Below, piece after piece: positions 48,601-61,197 of a stretch of 64,000 nt of DNA; position 1 is the first letter of the stretch, and every line of letters starts with the position of its first letter. The DNA lies in assembly GCF_963422355.1 (NCBI RefSeq), contig NC_085085.1, positions 6,859,733 to 6,923,732 on the forward strand. The letters run 5' to 3'. The stretch is from Corticium candelabrum. Lineage: Eukaryota > Porifera > Homoscleromorpha > Homosclerophorida > Plakinidae. Below the pieces are notes generated by a model. That model searched no databases, was not told the origin of the DNA, and saw only the letters and a program-made list of their open reading frames with translations. The position numbers were made by a program, and so were the translations under genes.

Positions 48601-51600
48601 CGTTCCATCCTGACACCATGTAATGCTTTCAGTTGTATTATAGTCTCTAGTAACGCAACTCAACACAGCTACTAAAGTTACTCGCTGTTCCGTGCTTTAG
48701 CATACTTTGTACTATGCATGCTCCAAGTCTTAAAACTAATAGAGTCACTACTGCCACAATCAAGATATACAATGACATGTTTCAAACCTTGCAAAATACT
48801 GTGACCATAATTCTTTGGAAAATCAAAGGAACTGATGACACTCTGAAAGGCATTCGATGGTATTAAAACAGTCCACGATGAGTGTTTATTGTCAACTATG
48901 GTTTTGTGTCTCATTCCAATCAACCTGTTGATAAGCTTGACTTGAAGTCAGTTTTGTGAATGCTTTCCACTAGCCAAAATACTAAACAAATCCTCTATCT
49001 CAGGCACTGGGTTGATTTCAGCTTAAAGCTTAATTTACTATAACATCTGGCTTCAAAATGGGTATGATGGGAGCTGCCCAAGTCAATGCATATGGAACAG
49101 GTCATGCTTCAAAAATATTGGTTGGCTTGGGGGCCACATGCATGTTGCTTTAATACATAGGTCCCCAGCTCTTCTCTAAAAACTTCTGCATGCCTTTCAA
49201 CAATGTGCTGGTAATCTTCCCTACATGATTGTAGTTGAGTAGTCTGCTCCAGGTCAGTTTGGATCTCCTCAATCAATCTCTTTACAGGAGATTCAGACCA
49301 TTACTTTTGACAACCAAGAGGGATACCCTGGCTGTTTGTCCTTCACAGTTGGCAAGAACTTGCACTTTGCCGAAAACAGTCACTGGTTCACCTGTGTATG
49401 TTTTCAAAGTTACGTGACAATGTTGTAATTCTGGTGCCTCTTTATGCTTCCACAGATTCCAAAACACTGCTTCACTTATTACTTACACCGAGACCCCAGT
49501 GTCAACTTCTATCAGAATCTTTCCTTTCTGATAATAATCTGCAGTAGAAGACCCCTTTGTGACACTTCTCCCATGTGGTAAATAGTTTGTATTATCTCAT
49601 CTTCTCCTTCCTCTCCTTTGTTGCCACTAACTTCTACAAAAATGGGTTGCTTCTCCTCCACCATTTTATTTACTTTGTGGACATTGGGTCTTGAAATGCA
49701 GCTTGTTTTGTGACATTTTTTACATGTTACATCTTTAAACCTGCAGGTGGCAAAAAGATGGTTTCCATGACAATACGTAGTAACATTTGCTCTTCATCTT
49801 GGGTTACTTGTCCACCACATTACCAGTCTTCTGTGGCCTGGACATTGAGGTGTTCTCTCATATCTGCATCTTGTGAATTTCTCTGCAGTCTCCATGACTC
49901 CAGCCTTTAAAAGGCTGTCTCAAACTGAAATATACTTCTGTAAACAGTGCCCTTTCTATTCTCTCATGTTTACTACACAAGCCAATCAGTCACACAACAT
50001 GTCCTTAAAATTACAGTGCTCAGTCAACTTCCTCAATACAGTTACATGTCGTATATAGATGAAACATTGGCGGGAATATATTTTGGCAGTTTGCTAAAAA
50101 ATTGACAGAAATAGCATATTGGCAGATTTTATTTTGGCGACTGGACATCATTGTTTGATAAATCATATCTGTATGATACTCCCCACCCACTAGTTAAGTG
50201 GTGGTGTCATGGAGGAGTTTGTGATTAACAGCAGCATTCATGGCCATCACATTTCCATAACTTACAGGTCTCCCACTACTGTATTAATGAAGAATTGCTG
50301 TGTCAGCACAAAGAATGTGACCTGCACGACTCATCCTGCTTCATGATAGCTTCACGGCCTCATTCTCATGTTTAACCTTCCTGCTAGACAAGGTATAGGC
50401 ACAACACATGGCAAGCAAGAATTACCATCTTGTGGTCTCATCCGCGTGACATACCGCACCTCGCTATTAGATACCTGATCCATGGTGGGTAATGACGTCA
50501 ACATATCCCGGTGGCCGAACTAATGGTGGAGTTTGTATTGGTGCTCGCTGAAAAATCTGCCAATCCACCAAAATAAATTCCCTGCCAATATTTCATCTTA
50601 TACAGTAATCTGCTAAAGTTCCACCCTCACTGCATTAACCACACCTATTAAACTGTACCCTTGCACAATAATAGATGGCTTCAGGTTTTAGTGTTCCTGC
50701 AGTAATCAGTGTTTCCACTGGAACTTTTCGATTAGTAGCCTCTTGGCTAAATGTGTTTGTTCGATTTTTACAGCCAAGCACTATTTCAGAGTTAAAAAAA
50801 TTGCCATTTGTTTGCAGCAAAGAAAAACTTAATCCTCTCACAGTAGTTTGTCTGTTCTTCTTCACTGAGATTAAAGGCGGCCCACCTGACCAAACAACAT
50901 TGTCATCTCATAGCTAATGATCTTGAATCCTGTCCTCATCGCCAAATGTTATACCTCTTTTCCTTACACAAATTCGAAACCAGCGCTAACTGCAACACAA
51001 GTTCACATTCAGTCTCTCAATGACAATATCTGGTAATAGCCTCCAGTGTGGAAAATAGGGAATTATTTTAGCTTGGACAGACTGAGCCTAGGTTCCTAGG
51101 ACATTCTTGTATGGTGTTACTTGTATAACCAAGTGCCTCCCTACTGCAGCCATTTTGCATGTAATGATGTTTTACAACCAACTTCCAAAGGAGAAATGGC
51201 GTTAAGGCAGCTGAGGTTTCTCCAGATAAAGCATGCTAGGAGGCACCTAAGTTCATGAAATTAACAGTTACACCATTGGAAAAGTCATCAGGTGCTAAGA
51301 GACAAGGTTTACACTATCATATATGCATAGAAGTGGATGTTTTGTCCAAACACGTCCATACACTGGTGCAGTATTTGGTCGGACAAACAACACATTTGGT
51401 GAGACATTGTCCTATGTCCTACCGTTATTTTCCACACTGGCCTCGCTTCCTTTTACTACATCTAAAATGTAACTACTTCACTACACATATTGTTTTCCAC
51501 ATCAAGTTAGCAGAAATCAACATTTATGATCTAGATTGATTAAATTTTCATTTCCATGCATAACATACTTCCTTGTTGAATTTTTCTCAGTGAATCCCTT

Positions 51601-54600
51601 GCTAAATACAACACTGAGTGCATCCCTTATGAGACGTTCGAAGAATTGTCAGTCATACCCATAACAGAAAGTAAACAGTGGTATGCAAACTATTTATGTG
51701 ATAAAAATAAACAAACAAGTAGGGATGGCTGCATACTTTACCTAGTGCTTGACAAAACTCAATTGGGGTTGAAAAACTTTATAAACAAGAAGTCATGCAA
51801 CTCATCAACTATTAATCTGAAACCACTCTCCCATAAATACCTACTTCACTCCCATCCAGCAGCCACCTTAAAGCAAAACAAGACTGAAATAGGGATTTAA
51901 CTGTAGGAAAGCTGTTTCAGATTAATAGTTGATCAATTGCATGACTTCTTGTTTAAGAACTATTTCAAGCCCTAATGAGTTTTGTCAAACACTAGCTAAA
52001 GTATGCAGCCATCCCTACTTGTTTTATTATTTATCACAAGAATATCTTGCATACTTGCTCCTGTCTTTCAGTTTAAAAGAATGGCTGTATTGCATGTGGC
52101 TGAATTCTTATTAAGTGCATGCTTGGGGCATTATAGGCTATGCTGAGCGTGGTCAATGCTCTTTGGCAGTTGTATCTTCCCTGGCAGCTCTTATATCAGT
52201 TGGTAAGTGTTACAAAATTGAAGGTCAGTACAATGACGGAACTACACGCAATTAGCCAATCAAAAAGAGTGAAGCCATTGTCATCAAAAGTGTCCTTCAC
52301 CTTCTGCAGAATGTCTCTGCTCATATTGCATGACATCGTGAAGCCGTTAGAAAGTGGCGAGACACCGTGTCAGACCTCAGATCAGCAAAGTGCAATGTTG
52401 CAAGCAGATTAATTTCGACAACAACCTGTTCACCATTTCTACACACTATAAGTGGAAAACAATGAGTCGGCACCACTTCTCCTTGAAGTTGTGCCAAACG
52501 TTGGCAATGGCTAAAAGACTAGACTAGAGGCAGATCTGACTATGTGAGACCATTATGGCATACAAAGAGACATTTCCATCCCCAATCACTGGTGTATCTG
52601 CTCTTATCCGTTATCGATAGCCAATTAACTATTAGGTCAATTAAAATTGTTGTCTCATTGTTAGAAGGGAAGCAGGACAAGACGGCTCTGGTGAAAGAGG
52701 TAGCCTTGCGTAGCCAGCCAGATCCTAACGGCGCATCATACCGATGGGGCGTTAGGGTCTGGCTACACAAAACTAGTAGATATGAAGGTAGAGAATTTCC
52801 CCGAATGTGCTGCAACCAAAGCAATGTCACAGATCATGGCACTTGCGTAGGCACACAAGATGGTATGAAAATTGCACCATTATATTCAATCATTTCAGAA
52901 ATATGCTATCCCAACAAGATCAAATTAATATAAATTAGATTCATGCCATCCTTACTTAGGAAGTGCCACACTCCCTGATAAACTTTGCCTTTACATGTCA
53001 TCAAATCACACATCCTCTTCACAACTTTTTGCTATTGATTAACCAATTGAGAAAATTATGATTTCCCTATCTGACTTCTCCTAGTGACTCACCTTGCATG
53101 TAAAACCAGCACCAGTTTCATTCCCTCCACATTTCAGCATATAAGATGTGTAGAAGCTGCTCTTTTCTATAGATTCATTGACAATCCAAGATATAGATTC
53201 TTGATTTTGTATTTGCCTAGCTGGGTTGGTGCGGCAATCAAAAACAGCATTACATAGCTCAGACTGCTCAGCCTTGTCCACCTACATAAACCCCAAAATA
53301 TTTAGAGTATTCAAAATTATACAATGTTGAAACAACTTGTCACATTTTCAATTTAAGAACAAACATTAACTTAACACAATTACACACCACATGCTATATT
53401 AATTATTTCCGAACTCAAACTCATTATACCCAACTGCTATCTGAAATTCCAACAATCATACAGTTCTCTTTTCCAGCACAACTGGGTTTGTAAGTTTATT
53501 AAATTAAACGTTGGTAAACAACACAAATGTAAGATAGGAAAACTACTCTTAGACTTGGATACCTGTGTAAATACATTATAGCTACTGTGTTTGCCAAGCT
53601 GTATGTCCCCAATGCACACAACCAGCGCGTTCGAATACTAATTCCAGTTTGAACTGGAATTGTTGGAGCTGCTACACCCACAGTTGCAATAATTCCAGCT
53701 CAGATGGTTGAACTGCTAGAACTCTTCTGACAGTTCTAGTTCTAAAACTGGAATTGATGGGGGAGGGGGTAGTTCATAGTTCGTGCTCAATTGATAGTTC
53801 TGAGAGAACTAAAGTATTTGAACACGCCTCATACACCCAGTTGTTCTATCACCTATTATCAATAGTCAAAATCTAAAATTGCCATTGTCAAAAAGAACAC
53901 GTGCACAAATTCTGAATTCTGAATATTACAAACAACAGATGACATGGTTTTTGCACACATGATTGTCAAATAAAAGACATGCTGCAGATGACAGTAGTCA
54001 CGCATCTGATTTAAGAATTAAATGCAGAGTTCAAAAAAATCAGTCCAACTAGTTGTCATCATTTGACAAGTTCCTAAAATTTTAGGTCGTCAAAATTTTA
54101 GTCAATTTTAGTCCAGGATGTCATGTTGATATCAATCATGGGGTTTAGTGTTACTGCCATATTTCGTAAATGTGGATTTTTACTATCTATTCAAATCAGC
54201 ATTTCCCTGCTTTCTTACTTGCAGAATTGAGATCGAGATATTATAAAAAAACATAGAATAGGAAGTACAGTAGAACCTCACCAATCCAAACCTTGCTAAT
54301 CCAAACCTTGCTAACCCAAACCTTGCTAACCCAAACCTTGCTAATCTAAATTACCTTTATAGTCTGTGGGCCAATTGCAAAAAAGGCTTCAGAAAATGCC
54401 TTCCATGCACCCTTTGGCAAACCAATTTTTGGCACTTGGAGCTTGTCGTATGACTCTAGATATTTGAGAATACCTATGCTTGGTGAGACAGATAGTGTCC
54501 GATCACCTAGAACAAGACAATTTTAGCAAATTAGACGCGCAGCAATGAACTGGAACCGTGAGGCCTAACGCGCGTTATAGAAGTGGAGGCAAAATCCTGA

Positions 54601-55316
54601 TCTTGTGATGGTTTCTGCTAACTGTACGTTACTGTGAAGCTTCCAACATGTTAGCTCTTGCAATTAAGTGATAAATACCGCTGTAGAAAGTCTAATTAAA
54701 AGTTTAGTTCCAAGTTGTGATGTCAACATGCAACCGTTGTTGAAAGAACTGCCCTTTTGCCTCACCTTGACCTTGTTGCAAGCCGGTAAGAGCTAGGTCG
54801 TATTCTACCTCACAGGGAGCAGTTACTCCAGAGCAAAGACCGATGAGATCATCAAAGTTATCGACCAAAAGACTAGGCTAACGATGACCTAGAGATTCTT
54901 GGGTGTCGCAGAGAAAGTAAAGTTGAAAACATTTGCCCGTATTGCATTTACCAAGAGTAAGGCAATCGTTCCCCACCTCAGTACCCCGGTCCGACAGATC
55001 GTTGTTTTCACGACTACATGGATGCCAAAAGGGTAGATGTGCATTTAATCAAAATTGTACAGAAGTCACATATTTTCCGATATTAAAATCTATCATTTTA
55101 GAATTGGCTGTCTTTTGAATTCCTCCATCAACAGTAGCCAGCATGGGAGAGTGCTAAGTTTAGAGCAGAACAATTTGTCAATGTTTAACTCAATTAATTA
55201 ATAGTGACCTTGTCTGGTGTACAACTTGTTATAGTTACCTCTAATTGCCGGCATCCCTCTTCTACACGATACTGTGTCTTCCAGAAATCGAATTGACTTC
55301 GTGATGTGATCGCTAT
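36487..55316 (-). CDS. GOST/Lung7TM-like seven-transmembrane protein (first exon missing)
   Basis: Nine exons join with GT-AG borders and matching phases: 55239-55316, 54766-54877, 54355-54506, 53093-53281, 41833-41973, 39130-39229, 38617-38763, 37479-37573, 36487-37020 (515 codons plus stop). The first four give an extracellular domain with paired Cys (GLCSGVTAPCEVEYD; CNAVFDCRTN; YMLKCGGNETGAGFTC). Exon 5 has LNPGGEHLSYDEIPLPPMY, which parallels the NP..YLSAGEIPLPKLY entry to TM1 in GPR107/108. The following exons give LLFLAPFFKAVVHLVLYF, EALLFLLIMLVSDGWHVTR, DVLIVFPGIALT, a TM starting AFAVCCCLFML, TRLYRRYRTFCISW and an acidic, then basic Ser/Arg tail. GOST proteins are Golgi or surface seven-span proteins with GOLD-like lumenal domains. 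The signal-peptide exon was not found. Large introns hold transposons. Confidence 0.78.
37582..38616. other. Intron DNA of the seven-transmembrane gene
   Basis: A minus-strand frame near 37613-37695 (DEISDLVYISNTKGK, ending in a stop) begins after an AG in a (CCTG)n run and could be an alternative last exon. It is not needed for a phase-consistent gene and is left uncalled. Confidence 0.3.
38850..38900 (+). repeat. (GACA)n microsatellite
   Basis: Interrupted GACA run in an intron of the seven-transmembrane gene, an unoccupied site of the kind that hosts LINE copies at 19.4 and 22.7 kb. Confidence 0.9.
39230..40080. other. Intron DNA, no feature seen
   Basis: Intron of the seven-transmembrane gene between exons 5 and 6. 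Only short frames. Confidence 0.35.
40082..41161 (+). mobile_element. Foldback element with about 400-bp inverted arms
   Basis: Starts agagcgtgttcacatcgggc, and its inverse ends at 41161. The arms (about 40082-40480 and 40735-41161) match along nearly their whole length, for example ctgacgaatccattgcttta in the right arm versus its complement at 40405-40425. No transposase is seen. A short frame in the left arm (40277-40477) is mirrored in the right arm. It is interlocked with a second element at 40527-41209. Confidence 0.75.
40527..41209 (+). mobile_element. Second inverted-repeat element, interlocked with the first
   Basis: Left end agagcgtgttcacactgacg plus cctggactaactatga at 40527-40563, inverted at 41170-41209 (tcatagttagtccagat, gtcagtgtgaacacgtt). 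Its left end lies in the centre of the element 40082-41161 and its right end lies outside it. Confidence 0.6.
40551..40642 (+). repeat. 15-bp tandem repeat
   Basis: About six copies of ctaactatgactacg, the first slightly diverged, between the foldback arms. Confidence 0.9.
41427..41648 (+). mobile_element. MITE with tactgtaaatccagaaat ends
   Basis: 222 bases. The two ends (tactgtaaatccagaaattt and its inverse, about 35 bases with few mismatches) face each other. No coding content. Confidence 0.75.
42450..43345 (+). repeat. Dispersed repeat, second copy, interrupted
   Basis: Matches 6222-6440 on both sides of a 678-base insertion at 42551-43228. Confidence 0.6.
42551..43228 (+). mobile_element. 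hAT-like non-autonomous element
   Basis: Ends are cagacctgccaac and the inverse of cagaactgccaac. The host bases caaata occur on both sides, consistent with a target duplication of about 6-8 bases. Contains a (TA)n run (42809-42861) but no transposase. Confidence 0.65.
43880..43965 (-). mobile_element. Older Gypsy element 2, RT continuation
   Basis: Minus-strand coding resumes after the nested element with DILITRKTEEE then a stop and LRNLEP, the region directly after the RT catalytic Asp pair in Gypsy elements. The other half of the RT ends at 48759. Confidence 0.6.
43966..44100 (-). repeat. 3' LTR of minus-strand Gypsy element
   Basis: About 135 bases, TGTAATG...CACA as read on the plus strand, closely matching 48619-48758 apart from a few substitutions and a 5-base indel. 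Confidence 0.88.
44112..45255 (-). pseudogene. Gypsy integrase and C-terminal tail, broken
   Basis: HHCC zinc-site remnants occur at about 45000-45060 (CRTCLHFRR). The catalytic core is in 44657-44944 (YLIVADYYSKYIDVQ, ETISDNMPFTS, NGFAERNVKP), where the DNGP-type motif reads DNMP and the E of the AERN motif is kept. The last frame (44112-44294) is an acidic and then basic tail. Frames change between blocks. Confidence 0.75.
45382..45855 (-). pseudogene. Gypsy RNase H region with inserted TA repeat
   Basis: Minus-strand frame with the RT connection (WDTQHDAAINDIKRALT), RNase H motifs (CLGACLMQPGKPVMYAS, AERAYAQIEKEILAVTYG) and IEIDHKALETI. Between VTYGCNKFH and the IDHK strand a (TA)n run (45577-45626) adds Tyr-Ile repeats, an insertion into the normal fold. 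Confidence 0.8.
46098..46589 (-). pseudogene. Gypsy reverse transcriptase, N-terminal and palm
   Basis: Open for 163 codons. LVITEKKNGNMRICLDPRPL, VFTVVDMKDAFWHVKL (motif A Asp) and TRMPFRLASASEVLQ are present. The catalytic box reads IADDLIVAG, with Ala in place of Tyr-Met/Leu before the Asp pair, as in some Gypsy lineages. Confidence 0.85.
46950..47298 (-). pseudogene. Gypsy protease and second zinc knuckle
   Basis: Minus-strand remnants of a CSACHKRNHLAKF zinc knuckle (about 47220-47260) and the protease active site DTGAQANILP (about 47020-47050). These lie on the left side of the MITE that splits the gag end. Confidence 0.7.
47299..47938 (+). mobile_element. MITE inserted in the Gypsy zinc-knuckle codons
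   Basis: 640 bases with about 60-base inverted ends (ctagcctcgaacttccagac; inverse at 47938). The first zinc knuckle of the host Gypsy gag (CKYCGG) stops at its right border, and the knuckle's continuation (QCSAYGKTCSACHKRNH) lies past its left border. Confidence 0.75.
47939..48608 (-). pseudogene. Gypsy Gag, N-terminal part
   Basis: Begins with the ATG inside the primer-binding site (48608). MERLKPPAEMLF, WRKWEQQFHFYFQASELD and LLHMTGPEAQEIYQTF are typical of metazoan Gypsy gag N-termini. The frame closes at 48375 and remnants continue to the zinc knuckle CKYCGG at the MITE border. Confidence 0.75.
48619..48758 (-). repeat. 5' LTR of minus-strand Gypsy element
   Basis: 140 bases, close copy of 43966-44100, followed on the minus strand by the primer-binding site. 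Confidence 0.88.
48759..49760 (-). mobile_element. Older Gypsy element 2, gag end to RT
   Basis: Minus-strand remnants in order: a zinc-knuckle-like CRFKDVTCKKCHKTSC (about 49700-49745), protease (EVDTGVSV near 49500, then LKTYTGEPVTVFGK, NGLNLL), the pre-RT region (YQHIVERHAEVFREELG) and RT up to LQGLKHVIVYLD at 48759. Here the younger Gypsy LTR begins. Coding resumes at 43965. Confidence 0.72.
50051..50604 (+). mobile_element. Inverted-repeat element with ttggcgggaat-type ends
   Basis: Ends tatagatgaaacattggcgg and the inverse of tataagatgaaatattggca, about 50-60 bases of match including a repeated ttattttggcg motif. No transposase. Confidence 0.7.
50605..51660. other. Intron DNA, unassigned
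   Basis: Frames on both strands at 50635-50917 and a plus frame at 51255-51539 are open, but no family is recognised. A short inverted pair (ccagtgtggaaaata, 51040 and 51430) may mark another small element. Confidence 0.3.
51668..52075 (+). repeat. Large imperfect palindrome
   Basis: Arms of about 170 bases (51668-51840, 51910-52075) are inverted copies, for example acaagtagggatggctgcat and its complement at 52003-52022, with a centre of about 70 bases. Probably a foldback MITE. Confidence 0.75.
52694..52772 (+). repeat. Short inverted repeat (gtagccag arms)
   Basis: Arms ttgcgtagccagccagatcc and ggtctggctacacaa face each other over about 80 bases. A single similar arm is at 4776. Confidence 0.6.
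53625..53828 (+). mobile_element. MITE with gcgcgttcgaatact ends
   Basis: About 204 bases, inverted ends gcgttcgaatact and aggcgtgttcaaatact. Contains attccag/ctggaat runs and no gene. Confidence 0.6.
54276..54350 (+). repeat. 16-bp tandem repeat
   Basis: About four copies of ccaaaccttgctaayc, ending about five bases from the splice donor of the exon at 54355-54506. Confidence 0.9.
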
Positions 55317-55505
55317 CTGCATTTAAATTGAGAGAAATTGCGGGTTGTCATACCTGCTTTCATCCTAGACAGCATCGTCACCAGATGCTTCCTCGATTAT
55401 GACAGAAAGGTTCATGGCAACAGCAGCAAATAGAATAGCATTTGTTGATTTTCTGTTTACGAAATGACATGCAGCTACCAAAATACGCACGTCTCCTTGA
55501 TGTAA

Positions 55506-55796
55506 GTGTGTATTTGTGTCACCGCAGCAACTGCTCAAGGTTTGCTACAAATCGATGGTCTAGTTGTCACTGCCCAATTGATTCCAGCACTTTCATGCAG
55601 CGAAGAAGAAGCTAACAACCGAATATTCTTGCATGCCAACCATGCATCAAACACAACAGTATCTCACATACGTATCGTCATATGTTCACTAGATAGTAAC
55701 ATTTTAGTGACAGGCTGTTCGGGCGCACATCAGATCCCGCGGCACAGATCATATGGCAGACAGAGTCAAGAAATAAAAGGTGCCACATCAGCATAA
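55506..55796 (+). pseudogene. Fragment of a transposon-associated gene family
   Basis: The frame contains CSEEEANNRIFLHANHAS and IRIVICSLDSNILV. These match, from memory, the EEADTR...HA.HA and VVI.S.DTDVLV pattern of a multi-copy protein family found next to mobile DNA in invertebrate genomes. The expected Asp-Thr in both motifs is replaced (NN, SN), and the frame is short, so this is a decayed piece. Confidence 0.45.
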
Positions 55797-56669
55797 CAAA
55801 TATTGTGTGGTTGCTAGAAGATGTGAGCACTTCCTGAGTTGCATGACTTCACTGGATGCGACAGCAAACAGCATCAGTGTTACTGACCATATTTAATTGG
55901 AAGTTATAGTGGTCACTATTATAACACAGAGAGACTGACTATACACTGTATATCTCTTCGCATGCATATATACATCATCCATTTGAGCTCCGTTAAATAC
56001 ATCTGATTTCTGATTTAAGAAATCTTGTCAACCATTCCTAAAAGTTTTGATAGCAAATCCAACTTCTCTTTAATTTTACATATTGGTTACTATGACAACA
56101 TTTTAATTTAAGAAACGCTGTTTTAGTCAACTTTAGACACTCTGACGCTAATAAAAACATCAGTTTCGTAATCACACAAAAATTACATAAGATAGGATAG
56201 AAAGAAAATGGTTTGCCATGGGGTGCAACGGAAAAGTCGCAATTCTGGACTTGGCCCACGGATTATTAGCACCCTGGCTCACAAAATCAGATCATAATAG
56301 GAATTCAGAGGCAGTCCAATCCGGGTTACTGCTGCATTGAAACGGTTATCTAGTCTTCAGCAAATGCGCCTGTCTGACTATTTTGAATCCTGACTATCAC
56401 AGTATTTAGAAGTACGTAGTCGTTGCAGTTGTAACGTTTACCACAAACATGACACATATAGAGACATGGTACGTTAATGCACCAGTGGTCTGGTTGTCCA
56501 AGGTAAGGTCTGGACCTCTATGTGTTCTTGTATTCTGAATAACTTCACCAATCTGAACAGGGCTTGGCACGGGGCTGTTTGGATTAGCAAGATTCTACTG
56601 CAGTGCCTGCAAGTGATTGCACTTTTTGATGTATACTTGGTGGAAGAGTCTACTCTTCTGTATCCATAT
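55797..56669. other. Gene-poor stretch
   Basis: No gene seen. The missing first exon of the minus-strand seven-transmembrane gene may lie here or further right, but no ATG with a signal peptide and phase-0 donor was found. Confidence 0.3.
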
Positions 56670-57115
56670 ACCGTATTCCTTTGATTAAAAGTCATAATCA
56701 TATTTTTAGCTAGGGTTCCAACTGTGGCATCTAAACAAGGGCGTCGTTTATTTGTTAATTTAAAGGCTCTCCATCCATGCTTTAGGAATGTGTACATGTA
56801 CACACTGTACATTTGACACCTTTGCAAGAGAACTAAATTTACCATACTGGTACACATTTCACACTTTGAGACGTCATTGGTGAAACAGTATCTGGGTGCA
56901 TTATTGTAGTCTAAAGAAACGTTTGTCTACGTACATGTATGTCTCCAAAGAAGTCGCAAAATTTTTCCTTCAAACTTTAAGCTAGATATATTCGAAGTCA
57001 TTGAAATGTGGCATTTATTCAAGGGCAGCGTATCTATTTTATCTGAACTTTCAGCTGCAGAGTTTGAACGAGGATGGTGTTTAATCGAGGATAGCGTTAA
57101 TCGAAGAAATACGGT
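56670..57115 (+). mobile_element. Inverted-repeat element with accgtatt ends
   Basis: Left end accgtattcctttgattaa and right end inverse accgtatttcttcgattaa. The inner parts also match in a diverged way. About 446 bases without a transposase. Confidence 0.65.
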
Positions 57116-57998
57116 ACTTTCTCTTAGTGGTAGTGAGTTATCTGGTCTCTTTAGCATCTAAGTTTGTAGTGGCTTGTGGCTTCCTCCTCAGACTGTACAT
57201 GTACTAGCATATTACTCATTGCACATTACTCTTCATTAACATAAAGCAGAGTTTGCCTTTGTTCTCATAGGTCAATATTCTTGATTTATCTCAGAACGTC
57301 AACACCCCAGAATCATGCAACCTAGAAAGTCCCAACAAACGAACTATTAGAGCTGACTGTACCTTATCTTATCTACATACAGCAATGGATTCTTTAATAC
57401 TATAAGTGAACCACGACAATCAGACTCCCAAAAATTCAAGAAGTATACTTTTTAAGAAAGACAACAAATTACAACAAAATCTATAAAGCAAATCAGTGCT
57501 ACATCCAGTGATAATACATGATATGCAAGCACCAGGCACATTCATGCAACTATTTGCCTCTACAGATATAGTAGACCACAGATACAGGCACAGCAGGTGT
57601 TGTAGACAATTCAATACTTAATGCAAGCACCGGCCACACATATGGGCATAGATAACACGTATACTGTAGTAACCTTGACTTGTCTAATTAAATGAGGTAA
57701 ATGTCTACAGGAAGCCATCACCCAACAGTCTCCCACTACGCCTGAGAGGGAATGTCATATCTGGTTGGGCGTGAAAAGACAAATTGCGTGGAGTCTCAAC
57801 ATACTCTGAGAAAACTGACATGTCTGCATGAAACCAAAAAGATGCAAAGAAAACGATATTGTTGTGTCGCCTAATTACCATTAGCTACGTACATCAACAA
57901 GCATATTGTTACGCCTGGTATGAGATGGCTCACCTTTTTTTCAACCTGGCTTTCACACAACAACAACTTTACAGAACCCAACAGCTTTTCCCCTTGAC
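57116..57998. other. Gene-poor stretch
   Basis: No family-like frame or repeat noted. Confidence 0.3.
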
Positions 57999-58271
57999 AT
58001 GGATGAAGACAAGCCTAGTATGTTACATGACACACCCACCGAACACATTTTTTACTTTTACATCAATCGATGCCACCGTCAGAACACTTACACAGCTAAG
58101 ATTCCAAGAGAGCGTGCCTCCCTCTTCAAATCCAAAACGAGATCCGTGGAGTTTCTCAGACTGGACAATTTGGTTGCTACTGATAGAGAAGGCTTTGTTG
58201 TAAATCCTGCCTTTGCAACCGTGATGTTTTATAACCGTGTACGCTACAAACGCAACCAAAAGCCGCGTTGA
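57999..58271 (+). CDS. Hypothetical 90-residue protein
   Basis: Single open frame from ATG 57999, starting MDEDKPSMLHDTPTEHIFYF and ending VMFYNRVRYKRNQKPR. It is polar, with a basic C-terminal half and no signal peptide or membrane span. It lies about 310 bases upstream of LIPT2 on the same strand. I do not recognise it. A longer frame on the other strand (58023-58400) overlaps it, so at most one is real; the amino-acid composition of the plus frame looks more protein-like, which is weak evidence. Confidence 0.3.
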   Translation: MDEDKPSMLHDTPTEHIFYFYINRCHRQNTYTAKIPRERASLFKSKTRSVEFLRLDNLVATDREGFVVNPAFATVMFYNRVRYKRNQKPR

Positions 58272-58585
58272 CATAGTGCAACACCAACGTCGAAGAGACC
58301 AGAAAACAAAATCAATACGAAGACACAAGCATTCAGTTGCAAATTGATAGCAAATAAGTAAATTTGTCACGTGAATACGACGCGCGTACCCGGACCTCAA
58401 GCGTCAGAAACTCTGTACAGCAAAGTGTGTCCGGTTTTTTAGATCAGAAAAAGTGCAGTCGAGACGAGTTGCTATTGAATTATTGACAGCCATATGACAG
58501 CCTAGACACACTCAATTCTTTCAAATTATCATAATTTTGCGCAATTAGCGGTCGGGAACGTCAAGGCCCTCTTCATATTTTGGTG

Positions 58586-61197
<2,612 letters not shown>

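Larger units (their letters stand above)
43966..48758 (-). mobile_element. Ty3/Gypsy LTR retrotransposon, nested, minus strand
   Basis: LTRs of about 135-140 bases at 43966-44100 and 48619-48758 are close copies (shared ctcaacacagctactaaagt). Flanks attga and atcaa could be a decayed 5-base target duplication. Read leftwards, the 5' LTR is followed directly by TGGTGTCAGGAT, a primer site fitting a Leu-type tRNA as recalled, and the gag ATG at 48608. Then come gag, a zinc-knuckle region, protease (LDTGAQANILP near 47030), RT, RNase H, integrase and a Lys/Arg-rich tail. Many stops and frame changes, a MITE (47299-47938) and a TA repeat (45577-45626) interrupt the frames, so the copy is dead. 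Confidence 0.9.

Noticed and set aside
54276-54350. Considered a CRISPR-like array
   Set aside because: Units are 16 bp and contiguous with no spacers; plain tandem repeat in an animal intron.
56474-56857. 127-codon minus-strand frame
   Set aside because: Spans the border of the inverted-repeat element at 56670 and shows no protein-like motif.
58023-58400. 125-codon minus-strand frame
   Set aside because: Overlaps the plus-strand frame at 57999-58271; no family similarity or signal to support it.
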